DNA of 50,532 nt from Kiritimatiellia bacterium. Lineage in GTDB: Bacteria > Verrucomicrobiota > Kiritimatiellia > RFP12 > UBA1067. Position numbers and translations under genes: made by a program. The stretch covers positions 1 through 50,532 of the forward strand of contig JAFTCL010000022.1 of the NCBI GenBank assembly GCA_017454745.1, written 5' to 3'. Shown piece by piece: positions 9,237 to 18,787 of the stretch. The notes below the pieces were generated by a model that saw only the letters and a program-made list of their open reading frames with translations, made no database searches and was not told the DNA's origin. The first letter of the stretch is position 1; each line of letters begins with the position of its first letter.

Positions 9237-10199
9237 ATGGTTTATCTGCAACTTTTCTTTAATTTGATTCTGCTGGCGCTATTGGCAAGGATATGCTCAC
9301 CGACCCGTCCGGAGATTTTCTTCAACCCGTTTATCTCCGGGCCTAACGGATGGTTCGATGCGCTGCACAATTTTTTCCGCCCCGCCTTGCGCCTCCCCGC
9401 CCGCATGGCTGACATCGTACTGTTCGCGCTGGTATTCACGATTAAGACCATGCTCTTGTACCGTATAGGGTTCCAATCCGCCACCGCAATCGGTCTTTGG
9501 CTTATCAGTTCCCCGCTGCATGCGCCTGACGCCGCCCCCGCCCTTCCGCAACTCTTTGCGGCTAGTGCCGTCGAATCCGGATTGTTCATCATTCGCACAT
9601 GGAGCGCGTTTCTGTTCATCAGCACCATTACCCCGACCAGCCGCGCCGGACGGGCATACGACGCTTTTTGTTTCTTTACCCGTCCCTATTCGCAAATCCA
9701 TCTGGCGCTTCAGCCCATCGTGCTGTTGGCGATCTGTTTCGGATGCTGCCGACTGATGATGTTCTGCACCGAAATAACCGATCCGGAAATTATGTCGCGC
9801 ATAGCAGGCGGGCAACAGGCGTTGCCGCGTTTTTTTGCGCCGGCCGAAAAAATAACTGCCGCGACTTTCACCCAAGGCCCGCCGGTGTTGCAGATATTCC
9901 GCACTCTGTATCTGGCGATGCTGGTGGTGGCGGAAGGCCTTCGCTACGCCAACCAGATTCTTTTCGCCGCCATTATCGGTTCCATCGTTTGCGTGATTTT
10001 CCGTTTCCGGGTTGGCATGGTAATTTGCAACGAATGTGTCAGCATGGTGTTGGCCCGTTTCCGTTCCCAGAACATCGTCGGCGGCGGGATTGATTTCGTT
10101 CCGCTAATTTATTTCTTCGTAGTCAACATCGTCTACTCCATTATCGGGAACGCGCTTCGCCAGCTGATTACGTTGCCGCCATCCACCTACGGACTTTAA
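9237..10199 (+). CDS. YggT-family-like integral membrane protein
   Basis: 320 residues; GGAG lies 7 bases before ATG 9237. Several hydrophobic segments are visible (about 5-20, 60-80, 115-130, 155-180, 235-260 and 280-305). The C-terminal part contains GGGIDFVPLIYFF, matching the PxxGxxDxSP-like signature of YggT repeats, and the N-terminal half looks like a first divergent copy. YggT proteins are small membrane proteins linked to osmotic tolerance, and in many genomes they sit beside a DUF167/YggU gene, exactly as here. The central insertion (about 180-235) is unusual and has no recognisable motif. Confidence 0.65.
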   Translation: MVYLQLFFNLILLALLARICSPTRPEIFFNPFISGPNGWFDALHNFFRPALRLPARMADIVLFALVFTIKTMLLYRIGFQSATAIGLWLISSPLHAPDAAPALPQLFAASAVESGLFIIRTWSAFLFISTITPTSRAGRAYDAFCFFTRPYSQIHLALQPIVLLAICFGCCRLMMFCTEITDPEIMSRIAGGQQALPRFFAPAEKITAATFTQGPPVLQIFRTLYLAMLVVAEGLRYANQILFAAIIGSIVCVIFRFRVGMVICNECVSMVLARFRSQNIVGGGIDFVPLIYFFVVNIVYSIIGNALRQLITLPPSTYGL

Positions 10200-10223
10200 C
10201 CCGGCCTGAAAGGATTCCCGACC

Positions 10224-12239
10224 ATGCCTTGGATCACAGAAAACAGCGACGGAGTGATTCTGACCATAAAGGCCACCCCCCGCGCCTCCAAAACCGAAAT
10301 AACCGGCACAGACGCCGATTGGATGAGGATGCGCGTCAAAGCCCCGCCAGTGGACGGTAAAGCGAACGAGGAACTATCGTCCTTCTTCGCCAAACAGTTG
10401 AAACTGCCCAAACGCTCGGTCGAGATCATCACCGGCGGTACTTCCAGACTTAAGCGGGTCAAGCTCGGCGGTGTAACCGCCGCGATGGTAAAGTCGCTCC
10501 TGCCGCTGTTGGCGGTTGCCGCCATTTCGCTGAACGCCGCCCCGTGCGTGTTCGACCGCGACCCCAAGGCCGGCAAGGTCAAGCAGCAACCGCCGGCTCC
10601 GGAAACCATGTCCATCACGACGGACGGCACCGCCACGCAAACCGTGTCCAACACGCTTTGGGATTCCGAAATGAACCTCTTCGAAACCCAAATCACCGTA
10701 CCCCCGGCCGCCGCCACCAACGGATGGGAAGGTTTCGACGAACTGCTGAAATGGCATGCCGAGGGTAGCGCCGATCTGTCGTTCCGGGTACTGTACGCCG
10801 AACGAACCGGACGGGGCGAATTGCCCGAAGAGTTGCGCCATCCGTCGGTGGTCAATCTACAGTTCTGCCAAGAAATGGCGGAACGCCAGCTCAACGTCGG
10901 CCTACCCAACACGCTTTTCGCGCGCGAAGGCCGCACCGCCTACCATCCAGTGGTAGCCACCACGTCGGCACACATCACCGGAAGATTCCTCAATATGTCG
11001 TTGCCGATGTCAACCTCCGCCGATTCCAGCGCGCAAATCCGCCTCACCGGAACCACCATCGCCAACCAGATTTTTTTCGCACCGGCCTTTGACGATTATC
11101 GGCCAAATGCGGAAGACCGTTTTCCGGCCAATCTCCCCACCATTATTGCAACGGTCGGCGGCGAGGGCAGTGAAATTCCTTTTGCCAAAGCCGCCATCAT
11201 GGCGATACAGGCCATGCGTCCGAACGTGCGCGAATCGCTGATTAAAAGCGAGCGGCTTGGTTTTACGCTCAATATGCTTTTCCGCCGCGCCCAGAAGACC
11301 GTGGCCAAACCCGACGATTACCTTACCGCCAAAGCCCACCCCGCGGCGTTCCGGTTTGAAAACCTCGATGTGCACAAACTGCTCCGGCTGGCGCACGACC
11401 TTTCGGACGATATTCCTCCGCCGCCCATGCTGCAACTGGTCAAGGAAAGTCAACCCTCGCCGGGAATCGATTTCTTCGATATCCCAAATGTCAACGAGTT
11501 TTACTGCATCTCCCATTTTTGCATCGGACGAGTCTTCCGGGGCAAAGATTTCTACCGCACCTACACTTTCAAGATTCCAGATATCGGTTACAGCGACGCA
11601 ACGCTCCAATGGGTGGTACTGCAAGGCGACACGAATCTCATCCGCTTCATTGCCGACCCGGAAGACAACTCATTGTTGCATGTGCGCGTCGGCTACCACC
11701 AGACATTTCGCCGCAACAGCGGCGACCCCAAAGATTCGCCGTTGAGTAGCCGCGTGGATATTGCGGCCATCATGGTGAAAAACGGCCAATATTCGATGCC
11801 GTCTATTATCAGCGTCTGCTTCCTGCCGCAGGAAACCAGACTGTACAGCCAGGACCGGCGGATATTGTGTATCGACTACGACTCGCCGCAGCCCGGATAC
11901 AAAAACCCAATGCTGACCCAATCCAAACACTGGCGGGATGATTACGTTTACGATTCCGCCAACAACTTGATGGGTTGGATCCGGACTCGCGGTATGCGTC
12001 ACGAGTATTTCACCCCGCAAGGTCTGCGCATCGTCTCCCGCGATACGCTACACCGGCCGCATGAAGCAAACAAACTCCGCTATTACTTAAGGACAACCCA
12101 AAGCGTCACCCCGGAAGAAGATGAAGGTCCCATGCAACTTGAAGTGGCAACGGCGGACGACAACCAGACTTTTGTTTACCGCTACGGCAACGACCAGGAT
12201 ATGCGCGGAAAACCCGAACCGAAATTCAACGCCGATTGA
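10224..12239 (+). CDS. DUF167 (YggU-type) domain fused to a signal-peptide-like segment and a large unknown domain
   Basis: 671 residues, with AAAGGA before ATG 10224. Residues 1-90 are a complete DUF167 domain (ATPRASKTEI, VKAPPVDGKANEEL, SVEIITGGTSRLKRV). The frame continues into MVKSLLPLLAVAAISLNAAP (88-107), an excellent export signal, and then about 565 residues with no recognised family, beginning with a proline-rich stretch. The ATG of that MVKSLL (10485) has no Shine-Dalgarno upstream. Two readings are possible: a true fusion, or two proteins where the second starts inside the last helix of DUF167. DUF167 is a small cytosolic domain of unknown function, so an internal start making a separate exported protein is biologically more sensible. 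The distal part is rich in aromatic and charged residues and has the look of a PVC secreted protein. Confidence 0.7.
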   Translation: MPWITENSDGVILTIKATPRASKTEITGTDADWMRMRVKAPPVDGKANEELSSFFAKQLKLPKRSVEIITGGTSRLKRVKLGGVTAAMVKSLLPLLAVAAISLNAAPCVFDRDPKAGKVKQQPPAPETMSITTDGTATQTVSNTLWDSEMNLFETQITVPPAAATNGWEGFDELLKWHAEGSADLSFRVLYAERTGRGELPEELRHPSVVNLQFCQEMAERQLNVGLPNTLFAREGRTAYHPVVATTSAHITGRFLNMSLPMSTSADSSAQIRLTGTTIANQIFFAPAFDDYRPNAEDRFPANLPTIIATVGGEGSEIPFAKAAIMAIQAMRPNVRESLIKSERLGFTLNMLFRRAQKTVAKPDDYLTAKAHPAAFRFENLDVHKLLRLAHDLSDDIPPPPMLQLVKESQPSPGIDFFDIPNVNEFYCISHFCIGRVFRGKDFYRTYTFKIPDIGYSDATLQWVVLQGDTNLIRFIADPEDNSLLHVRVGYHQTFRRNSGDPKDSPLSSRVDIAAIMVKNGQYSMPSIISVCFLPQETRLYSQDRRILCIDYDSPQPGYKNPMLTQSKHWRDDYVYDSANNLMGWIRTRGMRHEYFTPQGLRIVSRDTLHRPHEANKLRYYLRTTQSVTPEEDEGPMQLEVATADDNQTFVYRYGNDQDMRGKPEPKFNAD

Positions 12240-12258
12240 ACGAGTGCCGGATTATAGG

Positions 12259-14352
12259 CTAACGCCCATCCCCGTAACGGCGGCGATACATTGTCGCGGC
12301 GATATCGCGGGCGGCTTCCACCAATTCCGGATAAGGAACGTCGCAAATGGTAAGAAAACCGATCTGATAATTTTCCCCATCGGTTCGCCCGGTCAAAGCC
12401 TGATCCCGCCACTGGAACCAGTGTGTCCCCACAAAACGGGGATGGTCCAGACAAGCGTTCACATAGTCACGGTACCACTGGGCGCGTTCTTTCTGGTCTT
12501 GGGTCGGGACTAAACCCGTGTGGAACATTCCCCGGTCCAACGCCCCGAAATGGAACTCGCCGTTGATCATCGGCTTGTCTTCCGATCCCGGCGGCAAATC
12601 CCGTACCGGCGTGTGGCGGTAAATGTTAACGCTCACCACATCGCAGTAGCGGGCGGACTCTTCGTAAACCACGCTCGATCCCCAGGCGATTCTGGTGCCC
12701 AGATACAGTTTCTTCGGAGCCGCCGCACGGATCGCATCACGTATGGTACAGAAATACTGGGCCACCACCGACCGGTGCAGCGCCTCCATGTCCTTTGAGC
12801 ACCGTTTTTCGTCCGGCGTCTTCGTTTCGGACAAAAACGCGTCCCAATCCGCATAACCGGTTCCCCATGCCGCATTTAACGCTGCAACATTTCCGTACTG
12901 CCGTTCCAACTGCTCCCGAAAAGCGAGTTTGGCCGGCTGGGTGGCTGGCGAACGCAACACCGCGCGCGCCAACTCAAGATTGTCGCCGCCCCACGACAAT
13001 TCGTTGTCCACAAAATAACCGATGCACCACGGATCGTCGCCGGATTGGCGGGCCTCTTTCTCAGCCGATTTTCTGGTGTTGTCAATAAACTCCTTCGCGA
13101 AAGAATCGCGGAATTTTCCCCACCATCCCTTGGATCCCGCGATTTCCGGCCCGCTGGTGCCAAAGGTGGAGGTGTACGGGGTTTTACGCAGGTTCACCAC
13201 TTCGCGGGCGGACCAATTAGCTACGGTATTCAACCCCCATGCGTGAATCCGACGATGCGCGCGTTCCGGGAAGATCCGACGCCACTCAACACCGTATTTA
13301 CGGATCAGGTTGGCCTTTGAATAGTCGAACAGCGTAAACGGCAAGTGCGCGGGGTCTTTATAAAACCCGTGGGCGGCGGGCCATTTCTGTTCCCAATAAA
13401 TTTTTCCGAACACAGGGTCGTCCCGTTGCGGAAGCCACTCGAAATATTTCTCGCGGAACGTTATTCCGGTGTCCGCGCCCATGTGCACACAATCCACCCC
13501 GTGCGAGAAAAACAGGTGTCCGTCAGGATCCACCAGCCACCACTTGCCCCGCACCTTCTCGGTACGGAACGCGCCGGTCGCGGTAAGCTGCGGACCGTTC
13601 TTCCATCCGCCGAAACGATCCGCGCCCGGAATTGGCGACTCGGCATGATCCGCCAGCCACGCGTCCTCGCGGCGCAACGATTCGGACAGCTCCGTCTCGC
13701 TATGGATTTTGCCCGGCCAGTCATCATGCTTGAACTGCCCGAAACGGTCAACGAACGGCATGAACGTCGCGGCGGGCAGCACCTTCTGCCCGGCCCCGTC
13801 GTCAAACGCCAGCACCCGAAGCACCGCGAAACCGGATTCCGTCCCGTCACGGTTGTAAAAGATATGGAACGAGTTTACCTTTGAAATGTCAAACGCGCCT
13901 CCGGTCGCCCCGCCAGAAGAAGAAGGGACGCCGTTCATACCCTCCAACGCCAGCGGAGCGTCCAGCCGCCACGGCATATTGCGCAGATTGGAACGGATCA
14001 CCCCAGTCCGGTGCGGCAGCAATTCAACGCTGCCGCCTGGCGATCCGCCCTGCAATGCGCGGCTCTTAACGCTGAGGTTCACCGTACGCACCTTGTCGGT
14101 GGTGTTGCTGACCAGAATCTCCAATCGGCTGAAATTGGACAGGTCGCGCTCCCCTTCGTTGAAATCCATCCGCATTCCGGGCCATGAAGCCCTCGATCCG
14201 GTTTTGACCACTGCCGCGCCGTTGGGGGCAATGTTAAGGGTCGAATCGTCCTGTGCCCGCATCACAGTGTTTCCGGATGGCCATAACACCGTCTCCGCCG
14301 CCAAAGCGGCACACGGCATAGCCGCGAATAAAAGGAAGCGCGATTGTTTCAT
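12259..14352 (-). CDS. Secreted GH50-like (agarase/beta-galactosidase clan) glycoside hydrolase
   Basis: 697 residues with a signal peptide (MKQSRFLLFAAMPCAALA). An N-terminal carbohydrate-binding-like beta domain (about 20-215) is followed by a TIM barrel. The acid/base candidate is E451 in FVDNELSWGG and the nucleophile candidate is E599 in INGEFHFGA, the arrangement of clan GH-A enzymes, and the GEFHFG context is close to GH50. GRWWLVDP-like (KWWLVDPDGHLFFSHG) is the usual entry to the barrel in this group. Such enzymes cleave agarose- or galactan-type polysaccharides outside the cell; the substrate is uncertain (GH86 and GH42 are alternatives). It converges with the gene at 10224, with 19 bases between their stops and no obvious terminator. 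Confidence 0.8.
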   Translation of the reverse strand: MKQSRFLLFAAMPCAALAAETVLWPSGNTVMRAQDDSTLNIAPNGAAVVKTGSRASWPGMRMDFNEGERDLSNFSRLEILVSNTTDKVRTVNLSVKSRALQGGSPGGSVELLPHRTGVIRSNLRNMPWRLDAPLALEGMNGVPSSSGGATGGAFDISKVNSFHIFYNRDGTESGFAVLRVLAFDDGAGQKVLPAATFMPFVDRFGQFKHDDWPGKIHSETELSESLRREDAWLADHAESPIPGADRFGGWKNGPQLTATGAFRTEKVRGKWWLVDPDGHLFFSHGVDCVHMGADTGITFREKYFEWLPQRDDPVFGKIYWEQKWPAAHGFYKDPAHLPFTLFDYSKANLIRKYGVEWRRIFPERAHRRIHAWGLNTVANWSAREVVNLRKTPYTSTFGTSGPEIAGSKGWWGKFRDSFAKEFIDNTRKSAEKEARQSGDDPWCIGYFVDNELSWGGDNLELARAVLRSPATQPAKLAFREQLERQYGNVAALNAAWGTGYADWDAFLSETKTPDEKRCSKDMEALHRSVVAQYFCTIRDAIRAAAPKKLYLGTRIAWGSSVVYEESARYCDVVSVNIYRHTPVRDLPPGSEDKPMINGEFHFGALDRGMFHTGLVPTQDQKERAQWYRDYVNACLDHPRFVGTHWFQWRDQALTGRTDGENYQIGFLTICDVPYPELVEAARDIAATMYRRRYGDGR

Positions 14353-14365
14353 TTACCTGCCCTAC

Positions 14366-16246
14366 TTACGCTTTTGCCATCAGGTCGGCGACCAATTGGG
14401 TGAACCGGCGAGGATCTTTCAAGGCGGACCCTTCGCTCAACAACGCCTGCCCGAACAACAGATCAATGTAATCGTGCAGTTTAGCGTCGTCCTGATTGGT
14501 GTCCAGCATCTCTTTCATCCGTTTGATCAACGGATGGGACGGATTAAGCTCCAACAGCCGTTTCTGCTTGGGAATGTCCTGCTTCATCGCGCGGAGCATC
14601 CGTTCCATCGACGCGCTCATCGCGTTTTCGTCCGCGACCAGGCAACATGCAGAATCGGTCAGCCGAGGCGACAACCTCACCTCTTTTACATCGTCATCCA
14701 ACTCGCCCTGAATGTAATCGATCAACGGTTTGTAGTCGGCGGTTGCCGCCTCCAGCTGCTTCTTCTCTGCCTCGCGCTCGGCGTCGGAACCGAACTCCAG
14801 CTTACCTTTGTCGATAGCAACCAGTTTTTTGCCGTCGAACTGGTCAAGCCGGTCGATGATCCATTGGTCGATCGGGTCTGTCATCAGCAACACATCGTAG
14901 CCGCGCTTGCGCAACGCCTCAAGATGCGGCGACTGTTTGGCGGTCTCCATGTCCTCGGCGATCAGATAGTAAATGTCCTGCTGCGTCTCCGGCATCGCGT
15001 CAATGTACTCTTTGAGCGACACCTGCTTCGCGCCGTCACTGGACGCCGTGGCAAACAGCAACAGGTTCTTAAGCTTATCGGAGTTATCCCAATCGGTGTG
15101 CAAGCCTTCCTTTAAAATCCGTCCGAAACTGGTGAAGAAGGTTTCATAGTCAACCCTACTGTCTTTCATCATCTCCGCCAAGGTGGAGAGAATTTTTCCG
15201 GTGATGTTGCTCTTGATTTTGCGGATTATCGCGTCATCCTGCAGCATTTCGCGCGACACGTTTAACGGCAAGTCGCTGGAATCCACCACCCCGCGGGTGA
15301 ACCGCAGATAATCCGGCAACAGCATCTCAAAGTCAGAACCGATGAACACGTTCCGCACATACAGGTTCAAACCGTACTTATGGTTCGGCATCAGCAAATC
15401 GTACGACAGCTCTTTCGGCAGGAACAGCAAAGCCTTGAATTCAATCGCACCCTCCACCGACAAATGGATGGTCTTGAACGGATCGTTAAAATCCCGCGAG
15501 ATGTGCTTGTAAAACTCATTGTACTCTTCGGGCTTAATTTCGCTCTTAGGCCGTTTCCAAAGCGCCTTCATGGTGTTCATCGGCTTGGCATCCGCCGCCG
15601 GGGGTTCGCCCTTCTCCCCGAACCGTATCGGATACGCGATGAAGTCAGAATACTGCTTCACCAACGTCTCGATGCGCCATTTGTCAAGGAATTCGTCCAT
15701 TCCCTCGCGCAGTTTCAACACGATTGTGGTACCGGGCTGATCGCGGGCCGCGTCCTCCAGCGTGTAGTTGCCGTCGCCGTTGGAAGTCCATTTGCACCCT
15801 TGCTGCGCCTCGCCCCGGTGCCGGGTGATCACCGTAACCTCTTCCGCCACCATAAAAGCTGCATAAAAGCCCACCCCGAACTGCCCGATAAGTTCCGGCA
15901 GGTTGGCGGCTTTGTCTTCGGAAAGCTTCTGCACGAAACTCTTGGTTCCGGAACGCGCGATCACGCCAAGGTTGTTCTCCAACTCCTCGGCGTTCATCCC
16001 GATTCCGTTATCCACCACCGTCAGCGTTTTTTCCTCCGCATCGGCGATGATGTCGATCTTCCACTCCGGATTGTCGGCAACCAACGTCTTGTCGGTCAAC
16101 GCCAGATATTGGGCGCGGTCAATCGCGTCCGACGCGTTGGAAATCAGTTCCCGGAGGAAAATCTCTTTTTTCGAGTAGAGCGAGTTAATCACCAGATCCA
16201 GCATCTGCCGGATCTCCGCCTTGAAGGCGCACGTTTTCTTTTCCAT
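14366..16246 (-). CDS. htpG: HtpG, Hsp90-family chaperone
   Basis: 626 residues, normal for bacterial Hsp90. ATG 16246 has AAAGGAG upstream. The GHKL ATPase motifs are all present: ELISNASDAIDR (Asn/Asp for Mg-ATP), VDNGIGM and GQFGVGFYAAF. The middle-domain signature is also seen (GVVDSSDLPLNVSREMLQ). It is a cytosolic ATP-dependent chaperone for client proteins under heat and other stress. It sits 12 bases behind the membrane peptidase gene, and both face away from rtcR's promoter region. Nothing unusual is seen. Confidence 0.97.
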   Translation of the reverse strand: MEKKTCAFKAEIRQMLDLVINSLYSKKEIFLRELISNASDAIDRAQYLALTDKTLVADNPEWKIDIIADAEEKTLTVVDNGIGMNAEELENNLGVIARSGTKSFVQKLSEDKAANLPELIGQFGVGFYAAFMVAEEVTVITRHRGEAQQGCKWTSNGDGNYTLEDAARDQPGTTIVLKLREGMDEFLDKWRIETLVKQYSDFIAYPIRFGEKGEPPAADAKPMNTMKALWKRPKSEIKPEEYNEFYKHISRDFNDPFKTIHLSVEGAIEFKALLFLPKELSYDLLMPNHKYGLNLYVRNVFIGSDFEMLLPDYLRFTRGVVDSSDLPLNVSREMLQDDAIIRKIKSNITGKILSTLAEMMKDSRVDYETFFTSFGRILKEGLHTDWDNSDKLKNLLLFATASSDGAKQVSLKEYIDAMPETQQDIYYLIAEDMETAKQSPHLEALRKRGYDVLLMTDPIDQWIIDRLDQFDGKKLVAIDKGKLEFGSDAEREAEKKQLEAATADYKPLIDYIQGELDDDVKEVRLSPRLTDSACCLVADENAMSASMERMLRAMKQDIPKQKRLLELNPSHPLIKRMKEMLDTNQDDAKLHDYIDLLFGQALLSEGSALKDPRRFTQLVADLMAKA

Positions 16247-16257
16247 TGAATTCTCCT

Positions 16258-16962
16258 TTAATCCCTGCTCCGTCCGCCCAGCAGGCCGGAACGAAGCAAA
16301 TAGTAGAACAACGTCATCAGCGAGGACATCGCTGCCGCAAGATAAGTAAGGAACGCAGCGTTAAGCACCCGCCCGGCGGAGCCGGACTGGTCGGGACTTA
16401 CCACCCCCGCCGTTACGATGTGCCGCTTGGCGCGGGCGCTGGCGTCCCACTCAACCGGCAGCGTCACCAGAGAGAACAGCACCGCCGCGCCGAACATTGC
16501 GCATCCAACCATCAACAACGGCTTAAACTGGAAAAGCAACCCCGCAAAAAAAACGTAAATCGCGAAATTGCTGCTGATGCTGGTGATCGGCACCAACCAA
16601 GTACGCAGGTTCAGCGGCACGTAGGAAGTCGCGTGCTGAAGAGCGTGTCCGGCCTCGTGGCAAGCCACGCCTACCGATGCGAGGGAATTGCCGTCGTGAA
16701 CGTCCGGCGACAACCGCAGCACCTTGGCGGTGGGGTCGTAATGGTCGGACAAAAAGCCGCTTATGCGCTCAATCCGAACATCCATCACCCCGTTGCACTC
16801 CAACATTCGCTTGGCCGCTGCCGCGCCGGTCAGACCAGAGGAGCAGCGCTCCTTGGAGTATTTGCCGAAAGCTCTCTTCACCAGCAATGATGCCAGCGCA
16901 GACAACGCAATGCACGGCAGAAGCAAAATCATGTATAGCGGATCTAATCCTAACATTGGCAT
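16258..16962 (-). CDS. YugP-type membrane zinc metallopeptidase (PF04298 family)
   Basis: 234 residues with an AAGGAGG site before ATG 16962. An N-terminal membrane anchor (LYMILLLPCIALSALAS) is followed by the zinc site HEAGHALQH (about residues 112-120), in which both His and the Glu are catalytic. Three more hydrophobic segments (about 130-190 and 210-225) complete the family pattern. Members are inner-membrane peptidases of unknown substrate. The location next to htpG suggests a protein quality-control setting, but that is inference. Confidence 0.9.
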   Translation of the reverse strand: MPMLGLDPLYMILLLPCIALSALASLLVKRAFGKYSKERCSSGLTGAAAAKRMLECNGVMDVRIERISGFLSDHYDPTAKVLRLSPDVHDGNSLASVGVACHEAGHALQHATSYVPLNLRTWLVPITSISSNFAIYVFFAGLLFQFKPLLMVGCAMFGAAVLFSLVTLPVEWDASARAKRHIVTAGVVSPDQSGSAGRVLNAAFLTYLAAAMSSLMTLFYYLLRSGLLGGRSRD

Positions 16963-17044
16963 GTGAAACCTCCTTGCTCAAAAATCGAATTAATAATACC
17001 ACAACCAACGGAAAAGCACAATACCACAGCGTAAAAATTGCTGT

Positions 17045-18676
17045 TTACAAACGGGAAAGGCGAAGATTTTTGAACTTGATTCCAAAACGGGAAAGATACT
17101 TCGCCAACCGGTCGGAATCATTGTTCGACTTCTTCGCCTTGCGCGACACGGCAAAGAGCCGCTTCGCCGCGTCCGCGGCAGAATCCGCCGTGCGGCAAAC
17201 GGCAACGACGTGCGCGAACTGCACAAGGTCGAATTCGTCGAAACGCGAAACATAATCCTTTCCCAGCAGACTGGCCAGCTCGTCGCCAGTTACTCCGGAG
17301 ACGGACGACTCCGCCGCGGAGTTCTGGCGCATATCCCGCGACGAACGGGCAATCTCGTCCTCAACAACCTCCTCGGTGATGCGGCCGCCGTCGGACAGCG
17401 TCGCCATTCTCACTACCATCGCGTTTAGGTCGCGGAAGTTACCCGACCAACGATTTACCGGATCAAGCGCGAAATCCATAAAACGTTTGCGAGCCTCCTT
17501 GCTGAACGATATGTGTTTGCCAGATTTCTCGGAAAACCGGTTCAGTTCGTAAGTAAGGTTCGGCTCGATGTCCTCGCGGCGTTCGGCCAGTCCAGGCAAA
17601 TTGAAACTCCAGAGATTAATGCGTGATAGCAGATCCGCCCTGAAACGCCGGTCGGCCACATCCAATGCCAGATCGCGGTTAGTTCCGCAGATCAACTGGA
17701 AATCGCTGCGCTCGTCCTTCGCCGCACCCAGAGGACGGAACGTTTTTTCCTCAATAGCCTTTAACAGCATCGCCTGCGCCTCAAGCGGCAACTCGCCGAT
17801 CTCATCAAGGAACACGATACCTCCATCAGCCTCTTTGAGAAATCCGTCATGGTCTGCGCCAGCGCCGGAATACGATCCTTTCTTGTGCCCAAACAGAGCC
17901 GATTTCGCCAAATCGCCGCCCAAAGTCGCGCAGTTAACGGCAACGAACGAGCCTTTTACCTTTCCGGACTGCTTCTTAAGAAGGTATATCTGCTTGGCAA
18001 GCTGGCTTTTCCCGGCGCCGGTCGGACCGGTCAACAGGATAGGATCCGAGGAACGCACGGCCACGCGCTCGATTGTCTCGATAAGTTTATTGAACGCCGC
18101 GTTCTTCGTGTCGATTCCCTGTTTAAGAAAGGAAAGATCGTCCTGACGCTCAATCTCGAAACGCTTGGCGAGCTTGTCGTAACGAGACAAATCCAGATCG
18201 ATAATGTTTATCGTTCCCTTGGGGTCATTCGAATGGCGTACATGCCCCTCTTTTGGTGAGGTCTGCACCAGCTTCGCCGCGAGGTGGCGCGATTCCGCTA
18301 ACAGGAACAGGCAGATCTGCTCAACGTGCGAACCGGTGGAAATGTGGATGTAGTATTCCGTCTTCTCCCGATGGAAACAAGGCGATTTCGCGTAATCGTA
18401 AAACTTGCCGTAAACCTCCTCGAAATCCCAAGGATCTTTAAGTTGTATTATGTCGAAGACCACTTTAGTGTCCGGGGAGACACTGTTGATGTCCGCCTTA
18501 ACCCGTTCAGCGAGCGAAAGGTACTCTTTGTTTAGGATAAGGTGCAACTCGTCAATAGGCAGATCCTCCTGTTGGACAAGACCGATTGTAGGCCGCCAAG
18601 TATCCCACCGCGCCGGACCCGCGCCGCCGTGCGCGTCCTTCTGCGTCCCAAGTACAGATATTGCTGTCGTTTTCAT
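17045..18676 (-). CDS. rtcR: RtcR, CARF-domain sigma54 activator of RNA repair
   Basis: 543 residues from ATG 18676. The N-terminal about 180 residues are the RtcR-type CARF ligand-sensor (start MKTTAISVLGTQKD, later YYIHISTGSHVEQICLFLL). An AAA+ domain follows with Walker A GPTGAGKS, Walker B-like GGIVFLDEIGE and the arginine-finger region FRADLLSRINLW. The sigma54-contact loop is GSYSGA instead of GAFTGA. The C-terminus AAKRLFAVSRKAKKSNN is the RtcR-type helix-turn-helix. Known RtcR proteins keep rtc genes off until the CARF domain senses RNA ends from damaged tRNA. The gene is divergent from a sigma54 promoter and a tRNA-like RNA. It has no ribosome site but an extended -10 element only 7 bases before ATG, so its mRNA may be leaderless. 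An in-frame upstream extension is possible but is not needed by the family. Confidence 0.96.
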   Translation of the reverse strand: MKTTAISVLGTQKDAHGGAGPARWDTWRPTIGLVQQEDLPIDELHLILNKEYLSLAERVKADINSVSPDTKVVFDIIQLKDPWDFEEVYGKFYDYAKSPCFHREKTEYYIHISTGSHVEQICLFLLAESRHLAAKLVQTSPKEGHVRHSNDPKGTINIIDLDLSRYDKLAKRFEIERQDDLSFLKQGIDTKNAAFNKLIETIERVAVRSSDPILLTGPTGAGKSQLAKQIYLLKKQSGKVKGSFVAVNCATLGGDLAKSALFGHKKGSYSGAGADHDGFLKEADGGIVFLDEIGELPLEAQAMLLKAIEEKTFRPLGAAKDERSDFQLICGTNRDLALDVADRRFRADLLSRINLWSFNLPGLAERREDIEPNLTYELNRFSEKSGKHISFSKEARKRFMDFALDPVNRWSGNFRDLNAMVVRMATLSDGGRITEEVVEDEIARSSRDMRQNSAAESSVSGVTGDELASLLGKDYVSRFDEFDLVQFAHVVAVCRTADSAADAAKRLFAVSRKAKKSNNDSDRLAKYLSRFGIKFKNLRLSRL

Positions 18677-18683
18677 GGCGGTT

Positions 18684-18692
18684 ATTATATCA
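18684..18692 (-). promoter_or_regulatory. Extended -10 promoter of rtcR
   Basis: On the minus strand TGATATAAT is a perfect extended -10 element (TGnTATAAT). Only 7 bases (AACCGCC) separate it from ATG 18676, so the predicted start falls on or beside the start codon. No good -35 is seen, as is usual for extended -10 promoters. Confidence 0.6.
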
Positions 18693-18729
18693 AAGTTCCC
18701 TCGGAAATGTATATACAAAATGATATAAA

Positions 18730-18760
18730 TTAGAATATTTAATCGCACAAATCGTTCTAA
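18730..18760. promoter_or_regulatory. Candidate RtcR upstream activating site
   Basis: Inverted arms TTAGAA (18730-18735) and TTCTAA (18755-18760) lie about 55-85 bases upstream of the predicted tRNA-like RNA start, a normal distance for sigma54 activators. The right arm lies in AATCGTTCT (18750-18758), and the same nine bases recur at 20856-20864 upstream of the rtcA promoter, there as AGAA-TCG-TTCT. The second copy overlaps decayed coding sequence, so the match could be chance. Confidence 0.3.
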
Positions 18761-18787
18761 ACTCCCGCAACACAAGGAATTTCGCTC

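Noticed and set aside
13886..15115. 409-codon plus-strand ORF opposite htpG and the GH50-like gene
   Set aside because: Antisense to two well-supported genes, no family features.
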